A stretch of 36,629 nt of DNA from Candidatus Omnitrophota bacterium (GCA_028703535.1 JAQVMQ010000002.1:1-36629), one strand, 5' to 3'. Shown: positions 26,359-35,360, counted from the first letter of the stretch. Notes: generated by a model from the sequence alone, not told the origin. Program-made: numbers and translations.

Positions 26359-26387
26359 TTGACTTAAATATGTAATTAATATATATT
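26359..26387 (+). promoter_or_regulatory. Promoter for the small coiled-coil protein/biotin ligase pair
   Basis: TTGACT at 26359-26364 and TATATT at 26382-26387 are 17 bases apart. Transcription would start near 26394, giving a leader of about 57 bases with a strong AAAGGAGG before ATG 26451. Confidence 0.55.
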
Positions 26388-26450
26388 ATAAGGATTTATA
26401 AAGTGTAAAAATTAAGATTTACAGCTTCGGGCTGGTAAAAGGAGGTATTT

Positions 26451-26609
26451 ATGTTTGATATGAGTAAATTAGGAGATATGGCAAAACTTGCAGGCGAGGC
26501 TAAGAAAATACAGAAAGAACAGAATAAGGTGCAGATCGAGCAAATAGATCTTTTGCGCAGGATTTCCAGGCAATTGGAAGAAGTTATAACTTTACTCAAG
26601 GCTAAATAA
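26451..26609 (+). CDS. Small 52-residue helical protein
   Basis: A short protein starting MFDMSKLGDMAKLAGEAKKI and continuing as one amphipathic, highly charged helix rich in Gln, Glu, Lys and Leu, ending TLLKAK. AAAGGAGG is 5 bases before the ATG, an excellent ribosome binding site. The N-terminal pattern recalls the first helix of YbaB/EbfC nucleoid proteins, but the rest of that fold is missing, so only a coiled-coil protein can be claimed. It ends 3 bases before the biotin ligase gene and is co-transcribed with it. Confidence 0.75.
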   Translation: MFDMSKLGDMAKLAGEAKKIQKEQNKVQIEQIDLLRRISRQLEEVITLLKAK

Positions 26610-26612
26610 TTA

Positions 26613-27350
26613 ATGAAAGAGTTTTTTAAAGAGATTATCTGGCTTAAAGAGGTTACGTCGACGCAGGATTATATTAAAAAACTTGCATTAGAAGGCGCAG
26701 AGTCCGGGACGATAGCTGTGGCAGCGGTACAGACTGTAGCGCGTGGCAGATTTGAGAAATCATGGCGTGCACCGTTAGGTGGACTATATTTTTCTTTTTT
26801 GTTAAGACCTGATAAGGTCGAAGCCAGTTATTTGGGCTGGCTTCCTTTAGTCTGGGGGCTTGCTGCCAGTAAATTTGTTGAAAAGTTTTCCGGAGTCGAG
26901 GCCAAACTGAAATGGCCTAACGATGTGTATGTCAATGATAAAAAACTTGCCGGTATATTATGTGAAAGTCAGTTTTTAGGCGATAAGCTGGATTTTGTTG
27001 TCAGCGGTATGGGTATAAATATAGATGCCGATGCGGATAGTTTGCCTGAAAATGCAGTTAATTTGAGGCATCTAATTGATGATGAGATTGATATTAAGGC
27101 TTTTTTAAATCTATTTTTACCATATATTTACCATTATTATGATGAATATATGCGTCATGGCAGTAAATATATTAAAAATGAAATATCTAAAATAGATTAT
27201 CTGGCAAAGAAAAAAGTTATTGTCAATTCGCAAGGTGAAATATTATTAGGGATTGCCGATGGAGTTGATGATAACGGAAGGTTAATCCTTGATTCTCCGG
27301 AAGTGGGCCGGCTTTCTTTTTCGTCAGCAGAGATAAGCCTGGCGGTCTAA
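26613..27350 (+). CDS. birA: Biotin--[acetyl-CoA-carboxylase] ligase
   Basis: A 245-residue biotin protein ligase that activates biotin with ATP and attaches it to carboxylase BCCP domains. STQDYIKK, RGRFEKSW (the biotinyl-AMP loop), KWPNDVYVNDKKLAGIL with the catalytic lysine, and FVVSGMGINI are conserved. There is no N-terminal helix-turn-helix, so it is the monofunctional class and cannot repress biotin genes. A weak AAGG precedes the ATG; it is 3 bases behind the small coiled-coil gene. Confidence 0.92.
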   Translation: MKEFFKEIIWLKEVTSTQDYIKKLALEGAESGTIAVAAVQTVARGRFEKSWRAPLGGLYFSFLLRPDKVEASYLGWLPLVWGLAASKFVEKFSGVEAKLKWPNDVYVNDKKLAGILCESQFLGDKLDFVVSGMGINIDADADSLPENAVNLRHLIDDEIDIKAFLNLFLPYIYHYYDEYMRHGSKYIKNEISKIDYLAKKKVIVNSQGEILLGIADGVDDNGRLILDSPEVGRLSFSSAEISLAV

Positions 27351-27441
27351 ATAGGGCTTTTGGGTGCTTTCGAGTTTCCCCTTATATTCGCAATATACTG
27401 TGCCGCAATAAGTTATGAATTTATTTTTTATAGCAACTGAT

Positions 27442-27469
27442 TTGCTTTTTATTTAAATGTTGGTATAAT
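27442..27469 (+). promoter_or_regulatory. Promoter for 5-formyl-THF cyclo-ligase
   Basis: TATAAT at 27464-27469 is a perfect -10, with TTGCTT at 27442-27447 as -35 and a 16-base spacer. The start site would be near 27476. This supports translation from ATG 27490 (GAGG at 27480-27483) after a very short leader, or a leaderless start at ATG 27478. Confidence 0.55.
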
Positions 27470-27489
27470 AGATAGACATGAGGAATGTA

Positions 27490-28062
27490 ATGACTACCAA
27501 AAAAGAGATACTTAGGAAAAAATTATTAGCGAAGCTTTTGCTTTTGACTAATCAGGAAATAAAAAGGAGGAGTAAATATGTCGAAAAGATTTTATCGGAA
27601 TTACCTATATATAGAAAAGCAAAATGTATTATGGCGTTTTTCCCGTTAAAGGGAGAAGTTAATCTTTTGGGGATGTTTAGGAAGGATAAAATTAAGCAGT
27701 TTTGCTTTCCGGTTATGGATATTGCAAAAAAGGGCTTGTCGGTATTTAAAGTCTCTGATATCGACAGTGATTTTCTGGCAGGACCATATGGCGTTATGGA
27801 ACCGGATAAAGATAAGACTGAAGAAATTAAGTTAGAGCAAATAGATCTTATAATTGTTCCCGGTTTGGCATTTGATGCTAACCGTAATCGTTTGGGCAGA
27901 GGGGCTGGTTATTATGACCGCTTTTTGTCACATATAAATAGATCAACTCAAACTACGATAGGGGTTGGATATGATTTTCAACTTCTTGAAGACCTTCCGA
28001 CACATTCTCCTTTTGATTTGCCTGTAGATATTGTCGTTACCGAGACCAGGATAGTCGGTTAA
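27490..28062 (+). CDS. 5-formyltetrahydrofolate cyclo-ligase
   Basis: A 190-residue cyclo-ligase (MTHFS family) that converts 5-formyl-THF to 5,10-methenyl-THF using ATP. AFFPLKGEVN and PGLAFDANRNRLGRGAGYYDRF (phosphate-binding glycines) are the two signatures. ATG 27490 has GAGG 6 bases upstream; an in-frame ATG at 27478 adds four residues and would lie two bases from the predicted transcription start. It is followed by RNase Y after 62 bases; this gene order is common. Confidence 0.9.
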   Translation: MTTKKEILRKKLLAKLLLLTNQEIKRRSKYVEKILSELPIYRKAKCIMAFFPLKGEVNLLGMFRKDKIKQFCFPVMDIAKKGLSVFKVSDIDSDFLAGPYGVMEPDKDKTEEIKLEQIDLIIVPGLAFDANRNRLGRGAGYYDRFLSHINRSTQTTIGVGYDFQLLEDLPTHSPFDLPVDIVVTETRIVG

Positions 28063-28124
28063 TGATATCTTTAGGTTAATTGTATTGTAACAAAATAGGG
28101 TAGAGTTCTCAAAAGGAGGATATT

Positions 28125-29675
28125 ATGGATTTTATTTTTATTATAGTAGGTGTGCTTGCCGGCATTTGCATAGGCTGGTGGCTTGCCGATATGATTAAGT
28201 CCGGCAAAAGTAAAAAGCTTAAGGACGAAGCTGAACGTTTAATAAAAGATGCGCAGGCCAAATCTGACGATATTTTACGTAAGGCAGATCTTGACGGTAA
28301 AGAACTTCTTTATAAATTACGTGTTGATTTTGAGAAGCAGAATACTTCTAAAAAAGAAGAGCTTGCTCAAATTGAAAAACGGCTTATGCAGAGAGAAGAG
28401 AATTTGGAAAAGCGCCTTGCTTTTATAGAGAATAAAGAAAAGGAAATCGCCAGGAAAGAAAATTCTATAAATCAAAAAAATCAACATTTAGATAAGCAGA
28501 ATGAAAAATATAAAGAATTGATAAATGAAGAAAAAGATAAACTTGAAAAGATCTCGTCTTTGACGCCGCAGGAAGCAAGAGATTTGCTTCTTAAACGTTA
28601 TGAAGAAGAATTGCGTACGGAAAAAGCTAAGATGATACGTCAAATGGAAGAGCAGGTTCAGGAGGATTCTGAGGTTAAGGCTCGTGAGATTGTTTCTCTT
28701 GCGATTCAGCGCTGTGCTGTTGAACATACAACTGAAACAACTGTTAGCGTTGTTCCGTTACCGAGTGACGAGATTAAAGGGCGTATAATCGGCCGAGAAG
28801 GACGGAATATACGCGCGTTTGAAATGACGACAGGTGTTGATTTGGTAATAGATGATACGCCGGAAGCAGTTACTTTATCAGGGTTCGATCCCGTACGCCG
28901 TGAAGTAGCAAGATTGTCTCTTGAAAAATTAGTTAATGACGGGCGTATACATCCTGCCAGAATTGAAGAGGTGGTTAATAAGACTAAACAGGAGTTTGAT
29001 AAAAAACTTATTGAAGAGGGAAAAGCTGCCGCTTTTGAGATAGGCATACATAATATACATCCTGAGATACAGAAGTTGTTGGGTAAGTTAAGGTATCGGA
29101 CAAGTTTCGGACAAAACGCTTTACAGCATTCTAAAGAAGTCGCGGCAATTATGGGTGTGCTTGCTGCTGAAGTCGGGGTTGATTCACAATTAGCTAAACG
29201 AGCCGGGTTATTGCATGATCTGGGTAAGTCTATTGATCATCAGGTTGAAGGTACGCATGCTCAGATAGGTGCGGACCTTTTGCGGAAATATGGAGAAAAC
29301 CAGATAGTGATTAATTCAGCATTAGCGCATCATGAAGAAGAAGAATTTCAATCTTTAATTGCCCAGCTTACAATGATAGCTGATGCTATTTCTGCTTCAC
29401 GGCCCGGTGCCAGACGTGAAACCCTGGACACTTATGTTAAACGTTTAAAACAGTTAGAGACTTTGGCTAATTCTTTTGAAGGAGTTGATAAGAGTTATGC
29501 TATCCAGGCTGGTCGTGAAGTAAGGGTTATTGTACAGCCGGTGAAAGTCAAAGATGAAGAGATAGCATGTCTTGCGCATGATATTAAGAAAAAAATTGAG
29601 GAAGAAATGGATTATCCGGGTAATATTAAAGTTACTATTATTCGTGAAACCAGAGCAGTTGATTACGCTAAATAA
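28125..29675 (+). CDS. rny: Ribonuclease Y
   Basis: A 516-residue membrane-anchored endoribonuclease that starts mRNA decay. Residues 3-21 are a single transmembrane helix; 28-185 are a long charged coiled coil; the KH domain (IKGRIIGREGRNIRAFE, 217-233) binds RNA; the HD domain carries H364-D365 in LLHDLGKSID, the metal site. The length matches the family (about 510-520). AAAGGAGG precedes the ATG. It is followed 19 bases later by YmdB, the classic partner order. Confidence 0.96.
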   Translation: MDFIFIIVGVLAGICIGWWLADMIKSGKSKKLKDEAERLIKDAQAKSDDILRKADLDGKELLYKLRVDFEKQNTSKKEELAQIEKRLMQREENLEKRLAFIENKEKEIARKENSINQKNQHLDKQNEKYKELINEEKDKLEKISSLTPQEARDLLLKRYEEELRTEKAKMIRQMEEQVQEDSEVKAREIVSLAIQRCAVEHTTETTVSVVPLPSDEIKGRIIGREGRNIRAFEMTTGVDLVIDDTPEAVTLSGFDPVRREVARLSLEKLVNDGRIHPARIEEVVNKTKQEFDKKLIEEGKAAAFEIGIHNIHPEIQKLLGKLRYRTSFGQNALQHSKEVAAIMGVLAAEVGVDSQLAKRAGLLHDLGKSIDHQVEGTHAQIGADLLRKYGENQIVINSALAHHEEEEFQSLIAQLTMIADAISASRPGARRETLDTYVKRLKQLETLANSFEGVDKSYAIQAGREVRVIVQPVKVKDEEIACLAHDIKKKIEEEMDYPGNIKVTIIRETRAVDYAK

Positions 29676-29694
29676 TTGATAGGCGGATTATGTT

Positions 29695-30468
29695 ATGAAA
29701 ATTTTAGTCATAGGTGATATAGTAGGGCGGCCCGGGCGTGATTTTTTAAGGAATAATGCTTTAAAGATCAAGAGGGATCTTGCTATAGATTTCTTTGTCG
29801 CTAATGGTGAGAATTCCGCGGGCGGATCGGGAATAACGCTTGATACGGCTAAAGATCTTTTTGAGGCGGGTATAGATGTGGTAACATCCGGTGATCATGT
29901 TTTTAAGAAAAAAGAGATTAAAGAAGTTTTTAGTAAATATAGCGTTATAAGGCCGTTAAACTATGGCAGACAGGTTTTAGGGCAAGGGTATATAATTAAA
30001 CAGGCCGGTGATAGTAAAGTTGCTGTGATAAATCTTTTAGGCAGAGTTTTTATGCAGCCTGCGGATTGTCCATTTAACGCTGTTATGTCTGTTCTTGAAG
30101 ATATTAAAAAGTGCGCTAAAATTATTATTGTAGATTTTCATGCGGAAGCGACTTCTGAAAAAGTTGCGATGGGTTATTTTTTAGCGGATAAAGTTACGGC
30201 AGTTTTAGGTACGCATACGCATATTCCGACGGCCGATGAAAGAATAATTAACGGTACTACGGCATATATTACAGATCTTGGTATGACCGGTAGTTTTGAT
30301 TCTGTTTTAGGGCGTGAAAAGGCTAATGTTATAGAAAAATTTGTTACTAATATGCCGGTGAAATTTAATTTGTCTCAGAATGACGTTCGTATGCAGGGTG
30401 TAGTAATAGACGCTGATGAAACGACGGGGCATGCGGTTTCGGTAAGAAGGGTAGAGATAAAAGGATAA
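29695..30468 (+). CDS. ymdB: YmdB family metallophosphodiesterase
   Basis: A 257-residue calcineurin-like enzyme that hydrolyses 2',3'- and 3',5'-cyclic nucleotides in characterised members. MKILVIGDIVGRPGR (first metal aspartate D8), NGENSAGGSG, DFHAEATSEK and GTHTHIPTAD supply the di-metal ligands. It directly follows RNase Y, whose products may end in cyclic phosphates, and links RNA turnover with signalling in Bacillus. Confidence 0.93.
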   Translation: MKILVIGDIVGRPGRDFLRNNALKIKRDLAIDFFVANGENSAGGSGITLDTAKDLFEAGIDVVTSGDHVFKKKEIKEVFSKYSVIRPLNYGRQVLGQGYIIKQAGDSKVAVINLLGRVFMQPADCPFNAVMSVLEDIKKCAKIIIVDFHAEATSEKVAMGYFLADKVTAVLGTHTHIPTADERIINGTTAYITDLGMTGSFDSVLGREKANVIEKFVTNMPVKFNLSQNDVRMQGVVIDADETTGHAVSVRRVEIKG

Positions 30469-30503
30469 AAGTTTGAATATCATGGTTTAACCAAGGGGGT
30501 CAT

Positions 30504-30857
30504 ATGGATCATGCTAATGCGGAAAAGAGACGCTTTATAAGAGCTAATTTTCCTTGTAAAATTACAATTAATACTCCGAAAAAACATTTAATAACAACAC
30601 ATACCGAAAATATAGGGGCCGGAGGCGTAAGGGTATTGGTTGAAGAGGAAATGGCTATTTCATCATTAGTGGAACTTGAAGTCTCTTTACCTAAACAAGC
30701 GATAGCTTGTAAGGGCCGCGTTGTATGGAATATAAAGAAAAACAGTTCTTATGCCGAGCAGATATCTTTATTTGACGTAGGTGTCGAATTTTTCGAAATC
30801 AATCAGATAGATAAAGATATAGTAGATGCTTTTGTTAAAAGCATAGTTGTTAAATAG
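30504..30857 (+). CDS. PilZ domain protein with altered second c-di-GMP motif
   Basis: A 117-residue single-domain PilZ protein. The RxxxR motif is present (RRFIR at about 9-13), but the second motif, usually [DN]xSxxG, is NIGAGG, with glycine in place of the serine. The remaining beta-barrel strands (VELEVSLP, CKGRVVWNI, FDVGVEFFEI) are intact. c-di-GMP binding is therefore likely but not certain. AAGGGGG precedes the ATG. It sits 35 bases after YmdB and 6 bases before DXS. Confidence 0.85.
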   Translation: MDHANAEKRRFIRANFPCKITINTPKKHLITTHTENIGAGGVRVLVEEEMAISSLVELEVSLPKQAIACKGRVVWNIKKNSSYAEQISLFDVGVEFFEINQIDKDIVDAFVKSIVVK

Positions 30858-30863
30858 AAATAG

Positions 30864-32720
30864 ATGAGTTTAAATAAAATAAATTTTCCTGCAGATCTTA
30901 AAAAACTTCCAATAAAGGATCTAAAGACATTAGCCGCTCAGATACGCGAGATGATTGTTGATGTCGTATCCGAAAGAGGCGGGCATTTGGCTTCATCTTT
31001 GGGCGCTGTTGAGCTTTGCGTGGCACTTCATTATTCTTTGAACGCGCCGGAAGATAGTATACTTTTTGATGTAGGGCATCAGGCTTATGCGCATAAAATC
31101 CTTACCGGCAGAAAAGATATTTTTAATTCTTTAAGGACTTATAATGGGTTAAGCGGTTTCCCGAACTGTGAGGAATCAGTGTATGACACATATACTTCAG
31201 GACATGCGTCAACTGCTGTTTCATGGGCGCAGGGTATAGCGGAAGCCAAAAAGATTAAAGGAGATAAGAGCAAAACTGTAGCGGTTATAGGCGACGGTTC
31301 TTTAACCGGAGGGATGTGTTTTGAGGCGCTTAATAATTGCGGACATTGCCAGTCCGATGTTTTGATTATTTATAATCATAATGAGATGAGTATTTCACCG
31401 TCTGTCGGTGCTTTAAGCAGTTACATGACAAAGTTTCTTTCTGCGCCTATATATAACAGAGTAAAGACCGAGTTTGATAAGTTTATTAAGAACCTGCCTT
31501 TTGGGTCGAGTCTTGCTAAACATGCGGGGAAGTTTGAAGAGGCGATGAAAGGTCTGCTTGTGCCTGGTATATTTTTTGAAGAACTAGGGTTTAGGTATTT
31601 TGGGCCTATTGATGGGCATGATATGGATATGCTTATAAAAACACTTAAAAATATTTCTGTTTTAGGCGGGCCTAAAGTTTTGCATATTGTTACTAAAAAA
31701 GGCAAAGGGCATAATTTGGCTGAGATTAACCCTGAAGATTTTCATAGCGCGTCGGCTGAAAATAAAAGAGATAATGACACGGCAAAAAAGATAACGTTTA
31801 GTGAAGTTTTCGGGCAGGCGCTACTTGATTTGGGTAAACGTGATGAAAGAGTTGTCGCGATAACGGCAGCTATGCCGAAAGCTACCGGATTAGATAAATT
31901 TAAAGAAGCTTTTCCTGATAAGTTTTATGACGTTGGTATTGCCGAAGGGCATGCTGTTGGGTTTGCCTCAGGACTTGCAAAACAGGGATTTAGGCCTGTT
32001 GTTGCTATATATTCAACGTTTCTTCAGCGTGCTTTTGACCAGATTATCCATGATGTTGCACTGCAGAATTGTCCGGTTATATTTGTGCTTGATAGAAGCG
32101 GTCTTGTGGGTGCAGATGGCCCGACACATCATGGTGTATTTGATATAAGCTATTTAAGGTTAGTGCCGAATATGGTGTGTATGGCGCCTAAAGATAAGAT
32201 CGAACTTACGGCTATGCTTGATTTTGCCGTTACACTTGATTGTCCTGTCAGCATACGATATCCGCGTGACAATGCGTATACTATATCTGAAAGTAAAAAA
32301 ATAATGCTTGGTAAGTCAGAAGTTTTATGTGTAGGGGCTAATGTATGTATATTAGCTATAGGGTCAATGGTTAAAGTTGCCAAGAATGCGGCTGAAATGT
32401 TAAATAAAAAGAATATAAATGTTTCGGTTATTAATGCCAGATTTATTAAACCGTTAGATGATAGTATGTTGACAGAAATTGTTAAAACACATTCTGTGCT
32501 CATAATCTTAGAAGAAAACAGTGTGATAGGCGGTTTTGGGAGCGCAGTGATGGAATTTTATGAAAGTAAAGGACTGCTTGATCAAATCACGGTTGTTCGA
32601 AAAGGCATTCCGGATAAATTTATACCGGCAGGGTCAAGAGAAAAACTGTTTGATTTTTGTGGTATAGATTCCGAGTCAGTTGCTGATACTGTTTCGGATT
32701 TGTATTTAACAATAAAATGA
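30864..32720 (+). CDS. dxs: 1-deoxy-D-xylulose-5-phosphate synthase
   Basis: A 618-residue thiamine-diphosphate enzyme, the first step of the MEP isoprenoid pathway, condensing pyruvate and glyceraldehyde 3-phosphate. HQAYAHKILTGR, SGHASTAVSWAQG, the cofactor motif GDGSLTGGMCFEALNNCG and EGHAVGFASGLA (glutamate that activates the cofactor) are conserved, and the length equals the family norm of about 620. The ATG lies close behind the PilZ stop with only weak ribosome-binding signal. The glutamyl-tRNA synthetase gene follows 7 bases later. Confidence 0.94.
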   Translation: MSLNKINFPADLKKLPIKDLKTLAAQIREMIVDVVSERGGHLASSLGAVELCVALHYSLNAPEDSILFDVGHQAYAHKILTGRKDIFNSLRTYNGLSGFPNCEESVYDTYTSGHASTAVSWAQGIAEAKKIKGDKSKTVAVIGDGSLTGGMCFEALNNCGHCQSDVLIIYNHNEMSISPSVGALSSYMTKFLSAPIYNRVKTEFDKFIKNLPFGSSLAKHAGKFEEAMKGLLVPGIFFEELGFRYFGPIDGHDMDMLIKTLKNISVLGGPKVLHIVTKKGKGHNLAEINPEDFHSASAENKRDNDTAKKITFSEVFGQALLDLGKRDERVVAITAAMPKATGLDKFKEAFPDKFYDVGIAEGHAVGFASGLAKQGFRPVVAIYSTFLQRAFDQIIHDVALQNCPVIFVLDRSGLVGADGPTHHGVFDISYLRLVPNMVCMAPKDKIELTAMLDFAVTLDCPVSIRYPRDNAYTISESKKIMLGKSEVLCVGANVCILAIGSMVKVAKNAAEMLNKKNINVSVINARFIKPLDDSMLTEIVKTHSVLIILEENSVIGGFGSAVMEFYESKGLLDQITVVRKGIPDKFIPAGSREKLFDFCGIDSESVADTVSDLYLTIK

Positions 32721-32727
32721 GGTAAAA

Positions 32728-34020
32728 ATGTCAAAAGTAAGATTTGCACCTTCACCGACGGGGTATTTACATATAGGCGGCGCGCGGACTTGTCTTTTTG
32801 CATGGTTATATGCGCGTCATACAGCTAAAGGGTTTGTATTACGGATAGAAGACACTGATATGGTACGTTCTAAAAAGGAATATCTCCAAGAGATACTTGA
32901 AAGTCTCCAATGGCTTGGGCTTGATTGGGATGATATAGAATATCAATCTGAAAGGTTTGATATATATCGTGATTATGCGAATAAATTGATAGAACAGGGT
33001 AAGGCGTATAAAAAGGATGGTGCCGTTTTTATAAAGTATGATGTGCAGGAAGTAAGAATAAACGATCTTATTCGTGGTGAGATAGTGTTTCAGGAGCTTC
33101 CTAAACAAGAGGATGTAATAATTAAAAGTGATGGATCGCCTACCTATAATTTCTGTTGTGTTATTGACGATTCATTGATGGATATTGATCCCGTGGTGCG
33201 TGGTGAGGATCATATATCCAATACGCCGAAGCAAATTTTAATGTATAGAGCTATGGATTTTAAGGTTCCATCGTTTGCGCATTTACCGTTAATTATGGCT
33301 GAAGGCGGGGGGCGTATGTCTAAACGTTTTGGAGCTACGGCAATAAGCGAATACCGTAAATTAGGATATTTACCCGAAGCCATTGTTAATTATTTATTAT
33401 TGCTTGGCTGGTCGCCGGGTGATGATAGAGAAATATTTTCTTTAAAGGAAGCAAGTGAGTTATTTGATATAAAGCGTATTAATAAAACATCAGCGGCTTT
33501 TTCTTTTGATAAACTCAATTGGATAAATGGTGAGTATATACGCAAAATGAGTTTAGATGAGCTTTGTGAAAGGCTGCTTTCTTTTTATGCGGCTGATAAT
33601 CCAGAATTTCATGACTGTCCAATGGATTATTTTAAAAGAGTTGTTGAGCTTTTTCATGTTAGACTTGTGACCTTATCTGAGTTTATGGATAAATCAAGAT
33701 TTTGTTTTTGTGATGATTTTGTGTATAATAATAATGCGGCGGAAGTGTTAGATAATAAGTTATCAAAAGAAATCACTCTGCTTATCGCGCGGTTAAAAGA
33801 TTTAACTGTTTTTGACAAGGCTTTGGTTGAAACTGTCTTTAGACAGGTTGTGGATGAGGCGGGTATAAAAACTAAATTTTTAGTACATCCTGTGCGGGTT
33901 GCTCTTACAGGAGATAAGATAGGCCCGGGATTGTTTGAGATGATGGAAGTGCTAGGAAAGGAAAAAGTCCTTGATAGATTAACCAGACTTTTGAAATATT
34001 GGGAGGTAAAGAATGTTTAG
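32728..34020 (+). CDS. gltX: Glutamyl-tRNA synthetase
   Basis: A 430-residue class I aminoacyl-tRNA synthetase. RFAPSPTGYLHIGGAR is the HIGH region, DTDMVRSKKEY follows, GEDHISNTPKQ contacts the tRNA end, and GRMSKRFGA is the KMSKS loop. It is shorter than typical GltX (about 465-490): the C-terminal anticodon-binding helical domain is compact. It probably charges tRNA-Glu, with tRNA-Gln charging possible if GatCAB is present. Its stop overlaps the start of a small lipoprotein gene by 8 bases. Confidence 0.93.
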   Translation: MSKVRFAPSPTGYLHIGGARTCLFAWLYARHTAKGFVLRIEDTDMVRSKKEYLQEILESLQWLGLDWDDIEYQSERFDIYRDYANKLIEQGKAYKKDGAVFIKYDVQEVRINDLIRGEIVFQELPKQEDVIIKSDGSPTYNFCCVIDDSLMDIDPVVRGEDHISNTPKQILMYRAMDFKVPSFAHLPLIMAEGGGRMSKRFGATAISEYRKLGYLPEAIVNYLLLLGWSPGDDREIFSLKEASELFDIKRINKTSAAFSFDKLNWINGEYIRKMSLDELCERLLSFYAADNPEFHDCPMDYFKRVVELFHVRLVTLSEFMDKSRFCFCDDFVYNNNAAEVLDNKLSKEITLLIARLKDLTVFDKALVETVFRQVVDEAGIKTKFLVHPVRVALTGDKIGPGLFEMMEVLGKEKVLDRLTRLLKYWEVKNV

Positions 34021-34186
34021 AGAGTATTTGAAATTTTATTTTTTAGCAGGTTTAGTTTTGATTTGTGGATGTAATACTTTAAAAGGGACGGCTAAAGGTT
34101 TTTCTGAGGGGATTAAGCAAGATGTGCAGATATCCGGATCATCTATAATGAAAGCTGATAAGTGGTTTCAAGAACATTATTGGTAA
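34013..34186 (+). CDS. Tiny entericidin-like lipoprotein
   Basis: A 57-residue protein beginning MFREYLKFYFLAGLVLICGC; ICGC fits a lipobox, so cleavage before the second cysteine (residue 21) and lipidation are expected, leaving a 37-residue mature peptide starting CNTLKGTAKGFSEGIKQDVQ. This N-terminus resembles entericidin-type envelope lipoproteins. GGGAGG at 34001-34006 is 6 bases before the ATG. The start lies inside the gltX stop region (8-base overlap), implying coupling. Confidence 0.7.
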   Translation: MFREYLKFYFLAGLVLICGCNTLKGTAKGFSEGIKQDVQISGSSIMKADKWFQEHYW

Positions 34187-34219
34187 TAAAATAAATTGAA
34201 TTTATAGGGGGTGTGTACG

Positions 34220-34648
34220 ATGAAAGTGAGTGAGTTAATGTCAAAAAGGGTTATTACTGTTACACAAGACATGTCATTAAGGCAGGTCGGAGATATATTA
34301 CGAGATGATAGGGTCAGTGGATTGCCGGTTGTAAGCGGTGATAATACTTTGGTAGGTATTATTACTTTAACCGATATGCTGCGTTTGCTGGATCGTATTT
34401 ATAAATGGAAAGAAATTGAAGGAACCGGAAGCAGCGATGGGTTAAGTACTATGTTTGAAGAGGAAAAGAAAAAAGCCAAGGTTGCCGATTTTATGACGCG
34501 TGATGTTTTTACATTAAATGAAGACGATAATGTCGAAGATATAATGCATTTAATGTTTGCTAAGCAGGTGCACACTTTGCCTGTATTAAAAGACGGGAAA
34601 CTAGTTGGGATAGTAGGCAAACGCGATCTTATTCATGCCTGTTTTTAG
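34220..34648 (+). CDS. Two-CBS-domain protein
   Basis: A 142-residue Bateman module and nothing else. The first CBS repeat begins MKVSELMSKRVITVTQDMSL and ends at VGIITLTDMLRLL; the second begins VADFMTRDVFTLNEDDNV and ends LVGIVGKRDLIHACF. Such stand-alone proteins bind adenine nucleotides and sense energy state. ATG 34220 is chosen because GGGGG at 34207-34211 is 8 bases upstream. It follows the lipoprotein gene by 33 bases and ends the plus-strand gene run. Confidence 0.9.
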   Translation: MKVSELMSKRVITVTQDMSLRQVGDILRDDRVSGLPVVSGDNTLVGIITLTDMLRLLDRIYKWKEIEGTGSSDGLSTMFEEEKKKAKVADFMTRDVFTLNEDDNVEDIMHLMFAKQVHTLPVLKDGKLVGIVGKRDLIHACF

Positions 34649-34847
34649 TATTTGGCTGTTATTTTTTAACCAAACACCAAATTTTTAAAAACAAAAAAAA
34701 TCAGACTTTTTATTTTTAAAATAAAAATTAATCCGATATGAAACTGCTCTAATATATTTTTTAGAATATATAGTAAAGAAATATGAATTATTCAGTTTAG
34801 GCTGAAGCACGGGTATTTCCCGGCAGTTAATTTTGGTTATAATGAAG

Positions 34848-35108
34848 TTATTTATATATTTGTTTTCTGTGGTCTATTCTTAAAACAATAATTAAAATTT
34901 CTTTTTCAGATATCTTATATATAACTCTATAATTTCCCCAACGATATCTCCAATATCCGTTAAATTCACCTTTTAATGCTTTGCCCAAATTTTTTGGATC
35001 TTGCGCAAGATATTTCTCTATTCTGTTTAATAATTTTTTAATTGTAATTTTATTGAGGGATTTTAAATCTTTTTCAACTTGACTGAGATAAAGAACATCA
35101 TATGCCAA
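34848..35108 (-). CDS. RelE/ParE-family toxin
   Basis: An 86-residue RelE-like mRNA interferase or ParE-like toxin. LSQVEKDLKSLNK, LGKALKGEFNGYWRYRWGNY and RVIYKI are the family segments, and the C-terminal LRIDHRKQIY is the usual end. The start is a TTG at 35108 with AGGA 6 bases upstream, giving the common MAY N-terminus; no ATG is available in frame nearby. It overlaps the antitoxin by 11 bases in the usual antitoxin-first order. Confidence 0.88.
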   Translation of the reverse strand: MAYDVLYLSQVEKDLKSLNKITIKKLLNRIEKYLAQDPKNLGKALKGEFNGYWRYRWGNYRVIYKISEKEILIIVLRIDHRKQIYK

Positions 35109-35316
35109 GATTTTTCCTTAATTCTTTGCTTGTTATTATTTTGGACTTAGGGTCATTGAAACGGTCTTTTGCTATTTGTGCGTCAGCATATTCCTCAAAA
35201 TAGTGAGTCAGGGCTGCAGTAATATAGAATTTTTCGGTACGGTTAGTGTTTTTAGCAAGTTTAGCCAGTTTATCTGTTAATTCTGTGGGTAATCTGAAAG
35301 ATTTTAAAGTTGACAT
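35098..35316 (-). CDS. Ribbon-helix-helix antitoxin
   Basis: A 72-residue antitoxin. MSTLKSFRLPTELTDKLAKL starts with the DNA-binding beta strand of a ribbon-helix-helix fold, and the C-terminal part (IAKDRFNDPKSKIITSKELR) would wrap the toxin. ATG 35316 is chosen over an upstream in-frame start because AGGAGA is 4 bases before it and the protein then begins exactly with the RHH strand. It is expected to repress its own promoter at 35361-35389. Confidence 0.85.
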   Translation of the reverse strand: MSTLKSFRLPTELTDKLAKLAKNTNRTEKFYITAALTHYFEEYADAQIAKDRFNDPKSKIITSKELRKNLGI

Positions 35317-35360
35317 ATTTTCTCCTATTATAGTTTGTTGTATCCTTCTAATGTGATACA

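Noticed and set aside
26451-26609. YbaB/EbfC nucleoid protein call for the 52-residue ORF
   Set aside because: Only the first-helix pattern is similar; the beta-sheet part of YbaB is absent, so the gene is listed as an unassigned coiled-coil protein.
27351-27477. 6S RNA upstream of 5-formyl-THF cyclo-ligase, as in proteobacteria
   Set aside because: The gap is only 127 bases and part of it is promoter; no long bulged duplex is visible.
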